Part shown: piece after piece, positions 60,671 through 64,000 of the stretch
Numbering within the stretch: the first letter of the stretch is position 1
Layout: every line of letters begins with the position of its first letter
Source: Mycobacterium sp. M26
GTDB taxonomy: Bacteria; Actinomycetota; Actinomycetes; Mycobacteriales; Mycobacteriaceae
Reading direction: 5' to 3'
Assembly: GCF_001494595.1 (NCBI RefSeq)
Contig: NZ_LN929908.1
Coordinates: 1,711,716-1,775,715, forward strand
Length of the DNA stretch: 64,000 nucleotides
The notes under the pieces: generated by a model
What the model was told of the DNA's origin: nothing
The model's database searches: none
The model's input: the letters and a program-made list of their open reading frames with translations, nothing else
Program-made: the position numbers and the translations under genes

Positions 60671-62199
60671 TCCCGTTGACCATCGCCCGGATCGCCGAGA
60701 TCGTCGGCGGAGAACTCGCCGACATCAGCCCGGCCGAGGCCGCTGAAGTCCAGGTCACCGGCACGGTCGAGTTTGACTCCCGGGCCGTTACCCCCGGCGG
60801 ACTGTTCCTGGCCCTGCCCGGCGCGCGCTCCGACGGCCACGATTTCGCCGCCGCGGCCGTGGCGGCCGGCGCGGTGGCGGTTCTGGCGGCCCGTCCGGTC
60901 GGTGTGCCGGCGATCGTGGTGCCGCCGGCGACGGCGTCGGACGCGAATGCCGGGGTGTTCGAGCACGACAGCGACGGTTCCGGTGCGGCGGTGCTGGCCG
61001 CGCTGGCCAAGCTGGCCTCGGCGGTGGCCGCCGAACTGGTCGAGGGCGGACTGACGATCATCGGGATCACCGGGTCGTCGGGCAAGACCTCGACGAAGGA
61101 TCTGATCGCCGCGGTGCTGAGTCCGCTCGGCGAGGTGGTGGCCCCGCCCGGCTCGTTCAACAACGAACTCGGCCACCCGTGGACGGTGCTGCGCGCCACT
61201 ACCGACACCGACTTCCTGGTGCTCGAGATGTCGGCCCGGCACCGCGGCAACATCGCCGCGCTCGCCGCCATCGCGCGCCCGTCGATCGCGGCCGTGCTCA
61301 ATGTCGGTACCGCCCACCTGGGCGAGTTCGGCTCGCGCGAGATCATCGCAGAGACGAAATCCGAACTGGTGCAAGCACTTCCGGAGACCGGTGTGGCGGT
61401 GCTGAACGCCGACGACTCCTACGTTGCGGCGATGGACGCCAAGACCGTCGCCCGGGTGGTGCGCGTCGGGCGGTCCGAGGGTGTTGATCTGCGCGCGGAG
61501 AACGTCGAGCTCGACGAGTTGGCCCGGCCCCGGTTCACCCTGCGCACCGCCACCGGGTCGGTGGATGTGCAGCTGGCCGTGCACGGCGAGCACCAGGTCA
61601 GCAACTCGCTGTCGGCGGCGGCGATCGCGCTGGAGTGCGGGGCCAGCCTGGCGCAGATCGCGCAGGCGCTGGCCGGCGCCGGTCCGGCGTCGCGGCATCG
61701 GATGGAGGTGCGCACCCGCGCCGACGGGGTGACCGTGATCAACGATGCCTACAACGCCAACCCCGACTCGATGCGCGCCGGGCTGCAGGCGCTGGCGGTG
61801 ATGGCGCGGGCGACTGGGCGCAGCCGAGTCGACGATGCGGCCGAGGGACGAGGCCGAGGAGGAGCGAGGCAGTCAGGCAGGAGAAGCTGGGCCGTGCTGG
61901 GCGAGATGGGTGAACTCGGGGAAGACTCGATAACCGAGCATGACCGCATCGGCAGACTCGCGGTGCGCTTAGATATCAGTCGACTCGTCGTCGTCGGAAC
62001 CGGGAGGCCTATGAGCGCCATGCATCACGGGGCGGTCATGGAGGGTTCCTGGGGTTCGGAGTCCGTCATGGTCCCCGATGCCGACGCCGCCCTGGAGTTG
62101 CTGCGCGCCGAGCTGGCGCCCGGCGACGTGGTGCTGGTCAAGGCGTCCAACGCCGCGGGTCTGGGAGCGCTGGCCGAAGCGCTGGTGGCCGATACATGA
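60667..62199 (+). CDS. murF: UDP-MurNAc-tripeptide--D-Ala-D-Ala ligase MurF
   Basis: The 510 aa Mur ligase adds the D-Ala-D-Ala dipeptide to the UDP-MurNAc tripeptide. Motifs: GITGSSGKTSTKD (P-loop), NNELGHPWTVL and NDAYNANPDSMRAGLQAL. Between MARATGRS and SWAVLGEMGELGED there is an extra stretch of about 20 residues rich in Arg, Gly and Ala (DNA around 61815-61887), absent from the recalled M. tuberculosis protein. It falls in a likely surface loop and keeps the frame. It overlaps murE and mraY by ATGA. Confidence 0.94.
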   Translation: MIPLTIARIAEIVGGELADISPAEAAEVQVTGTVEFDSRAVTPGGLFLALPGARSDGHDFAAAAVAAGAVAVLAARPVGVPAIVVPPATASDANAGVFEHDSDGSGAAVLAALAKLASAVAAELVEGGLTIIGITGSSGKTSTKDLIAAVLSPLGEVVAPPGSFNNELGHPWTVLRATTDTDFLVLEMSARHRGNIAALAAIARPSIAAVLNVGTAHLGEFGSREIIAETKSELVQALPETGVAVLNADDSYVAAMDAKTVARVVRVGRSEGVDLRAENVELDELARPRFTLRTATGSVDVQLAVHGEHQVSNSLSAAAIALECGASLAQIAQALAGAGPASRHRMEVRTRADGVTVINDAYNANPDSMRAGLQALAVMARATGRSRVDDAAEGRGRGGARQSGRRSWAVLGEMGELGEDSITEHDRIGRLAVRLDISRLVVVGTGRPMSAMHHGAVMEGSWGSESVMVPDADAALELLRAELAPGDVVLVKASNAAGLGALAEALVADT

Positions 62200-63275
62200 G
62201 ACTGATCCTCATCGCCGTCGGCATCGCGCTGGCGGTGTCGATTCTGCTTACCCCGGTACTGATCCGGCTGTTCACCAAGCAGGGCTTCGGCCACGAGATC
62301 CGCGAAGACGGCCCGCCGAGCCACAAGACCAAGCGCGGCACGCCGTCGATGGGCGGGGTGGCGATCATCGCCGGCATCTGGGCCGGTTACTTCGGCACCC
62401 ATCTCGTCGGCCTGGCGATGGGCGGCGACGGGCCGTCGGCCTCGGGCCTACTGGTACTCGGCCTGGCCACCGCGCTGGGGGCGGTCGGGTTCGTCGACGA
62501 CCTCATCAAGATCCGGCGTTCCCGCAACCTCGGGCTGAACAAGACCGCCAAGACCGTCGGCCAGATCACCGCCGCGGTGCTGTTCGGCATTCTGGTGCTG
62601 CAGTTCCGCAATGCCGACGGCCTGACGCCGGGCAGCCCCGAACTGTCCTACGTGCGCGAGATCGCCACCGTGACGCTGACCCCGCTGCTGTTCGTGCTGT
62701 TCGTCGTCGTCGTGGTGAGCGCCTGGTCGAACGCGGTCAACTTCACCGACGGGCTCGACGGCCTGGCCGGCGGCAGCATGGCAATGGTCAGCGCCGCCTA
62801 CGTGCTCATCACGTTCTGGCAGTACCGCAACGCGTGCGCCACCGCGCCGGGGCTGGGCTGCTACAACGTGCGCGACCCGCTGGACCTGGCGCTGATCGCG
62901 GCTGCCTCCGCGGGTGCCTGTATCGGGTTCCTGTGGTGGAACGCCGCCCCGGCCAAGATCTTCATGGGCGACACCGGCTCGCTGGCCCTCGGCGGCATCA
63001 TCGCCGGGCTGTCGGTGACCAGCCGCACCGAGGTGCTGGCCGTCGTGCTCGGGGCGCTGTTCGTCGCCGAGGTGACCTCGGTGGTGGTGCAGATCCTGGC
63101 GTTCCGCACCACCGGGCGCCGGGTGTTCCGAATGGCGCCGTTCCACCACCACTTCGAGCTGGTGGGCTGGGCTGAGACGACGGTGATCATCCGGTTCTGG
63201 TTGCTCACCGCGATCGCGTGCGGCCTGGGCGTGGCCCTGTTCTACGGCGAGTGGCTCTCGGCCATCGGGGCCTGA
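62196..63275 (+). CDS. mraY: Phospho-N-acetylmuramoyl-pentapeptide-transferase MraY
   Basis: The 359 aa protein with ten membrane helices transfers phospho-MurNAc-pentapeptide to undecaprenyl (decaprenyl in mycobacteria) phosphate, forming lipid I. Conserved loops: SHKTKRGTPSMGGVAII, NFTDGLDGLAGG (Asp cluster), FMGDTGSLALGG, and APFHHHFEL. It overlaps murF (ATGA). murD follows after one base. Confidence 0.96.
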   Translation: MRLILIAVGIALAVSILLTPVLIRLFTKQGFGHEIREDGPPSHKTKRGTPSMGGVAIIAGIWAGYFGTHLVGLAMGGDGPSASGLLVLGLATALGAVGFVDDLIKIRRSRNLGLNKTAKTVGQITAAVLFGILVLQFRNADGLTPGSPELSYVREIATVTLTPLLFVLFVVVVVSAWSNAVNFTDGLDGLAGGSMAMVSAAYVLITFWQYRNACATAPGLGCYNVRDPLDLALIAAASAGACIGFLWWNAAPAKIFMGDTGSLALGGIIAGLSVTSRTEVLAVVLGALFVAEVTSVVVQILAFRTTGRRVFRMAPFHHHFELVGWAETTVIIRFWLLTAIACGLGVALFYGEWLSAIGA

Positions 63276-63276
63276 G

Positions 63277-64000
63277 GTGACAGGCCTGCAGCCGCTGGCG
63301 CCCGGAGCCCGGGTGCTGGTCACCGGGGCCGGTATCACCGGACGCGCGGTGGTCGCCGCGCTGGCCACCCTCGACGTTCATATCCAGGTCTGTGACGACA
63401 ACGCCGACGCACTGAACACGTTCTCCGCCAACGGGATCGGCGTCATCGAACCGCAGCGCGCCATCGCCGGGATGGACACCGTGGACCTGGTGGTCACCAG
63501 CCCCGGCTTCCCGCCGACCGCACCGGTCCTGGCCGCCGCGGCCGCGGCGGGCGTACCGATCTGGGGTGACGTCGAACTGGCCTGGCGGCTGGACGCCGCC
63601 GGACACTACGGCACACCCCGGCGCTGGCTGGTGGTCACCGGAACCAACGGCAAGACCACCACCACCTCGATGCTGCACGCGATGCTGGTGGCCGACGGCC
63701 GTCGGGCCATCCTGTGCGGCAACATCGGCGACCCGGTCCTCGATGTGCTGTCCGAGCCGGCCGATCTGCTGGCCGTGGAGCTGTCGAGTTTCCAGTTGTT
63801 CTGGGCACCGTCGCTGCGCCCGGCGGGTGGAGCGGTGCTCAACATCGCCGAGGACCACCTGGACTGGCATGGCAGTTTCGCCGCCTACGCCGCGGCCAAA
63901 GCACGCGCGCTGGACGGCCGGGTGGCCGTCGTCGGACTCGATGACGCGCCGGCCGCCGCGCTGTTGCCCGACGCCGCAGCGCCGGTGAAGGTCGGCTTCC
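63277..64000 (+). CDS. murD: UDP-MurNAc-L-Ala--D-Glu ligase MurD (cut by window end)
   Basis: The first 241 codons of MurD, which adds D-glutamate to UDP-MurNAc-L-alanine. The N-terminal Rossmann-like domain (VLVTGAGITGRAVVAAL), the P-loop VVTGTNGKTTTTSML and the AEDHLDWHGS region are present. The C-terminal domain lies outside the window. It starts at a GTG one base after the mraY stop, continuing the dcw cluster order. Confidence 0.95.
   Translation, partial: MTGLQPLAPGARVLVTGAGITGRAVVAALATLDVHIQVCDDNADALNTFSANGIGVIEPQRAIAGMDTVDLVVTSPGFPPTAPVLAAAAAAGVPIWGDVELAWRLDAAGHYGTPRRWLVVTGTNGKTTTTSMLHAMLVADGRRAILCGNIGDPVLDVLSEPADLLAVELSSFQLFWAPSLRPAGGAVLNIAEDHLDWHGSFAAYAAAKARALDGRVAVVGLDDAPAAALLPDAAAPVKVGF

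Noticed and set aside
1..64000. tRNA, rRNA, CRISPR arrays or prophage genes
   Set aside because: None was recognised by eye on either strand. No direct-repeat/spacer pattern or integrase was seen.

Overview
The window is high-GC actinobacterial chromosome. Gene content and order point to the family Mycobacteriaceae, most likely an environmental, fast-growing Mycolicibacterium-type species. Recognised by protein similarity from memory, the genes run in nearly the reverse order of the Mycobacterium tuberculosis stretch pepB (Rv2213) to murD (Rv2155c). Parts of the tuberculosis locus are absent, including IS6110, the PE/PPE-type genes between pbpB and murE, and Rv2172c. Other genes are inserted. 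Species cannot be assigned from the sequence alone.

Layout. 1-2.7 kb: leucyl aminopeptidase (partial), gcvT, ilvE. 2.7-4.4 kb: an extra PAS-PAS-PAS-GGDEF diguanylate cyclase. 4.5-7.5 kb: cobalamin lower-ligand genes cobU-cobT-cobS and a DUF3043 membrane protein. 7.5-13 kb: glycerate kinase, erpA, a membrane protein, adenosine kinase and asnB. 13-20.7 kb: the respiratory supercomplex genes ctaC, ctaF, qcrB/A/C and ctaE, with mmpS3 among them. 20.8-35.6 kb: trpD, an exonuclease/UvrC-like fusion, an NlpC/P60 hydrolase, pimB', a cutinase, fadD15, two SRPBCC proteins, an ArsA-like ATPase, an acyltransferase, and lipomannan and membrane genes. 35.6-37.9 kb: a visibly AT-richer insert with two co-oriented, overlapping genes, an RNase Z-like metallo-beta-lactamase-fold protein and a two-helix membrane protein. 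37.9-41.8 kb: exoribonuclease, aroG and a two-component system. 41.7-48.2 kb: multicopper oxidase, then a sulfur-type module of ABC ATPase, fused permease, a Cys-containing leader peptide and a flavin monooxygenase. 48.3-54.6 kb: pknL, its DNA-binding partner, mptA, an isoprenyl diphosphate synthase, lppM, a GNAT protein and a DUF3040 protein. 54.8-64 kb: the division and cell-wall (dcw) cluster mraZ-rsmH-ftsL-pbpB-murE-murF-mraY-murD, with murD cut by the window end.

The most notable signals are reading-frame disturbances and regulatory sequence. A perfect 100-bp tandem duplication breaks the histidine kinase. One extra GC unit in a GC run of pknL puts its membrane anchor out of frame. mmpS3 is frameshifted at a shortened Pro/Thr linker, and the ftsL frame runs 326 bp into pbpB. 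mraZ is preceded by an array of GTGG sites at exact 10-bp spacing. Two genes have no usual start codon where their N-termini should begin. Some of these could be sequencing or assembly errors, so the raw reads should be examined first.
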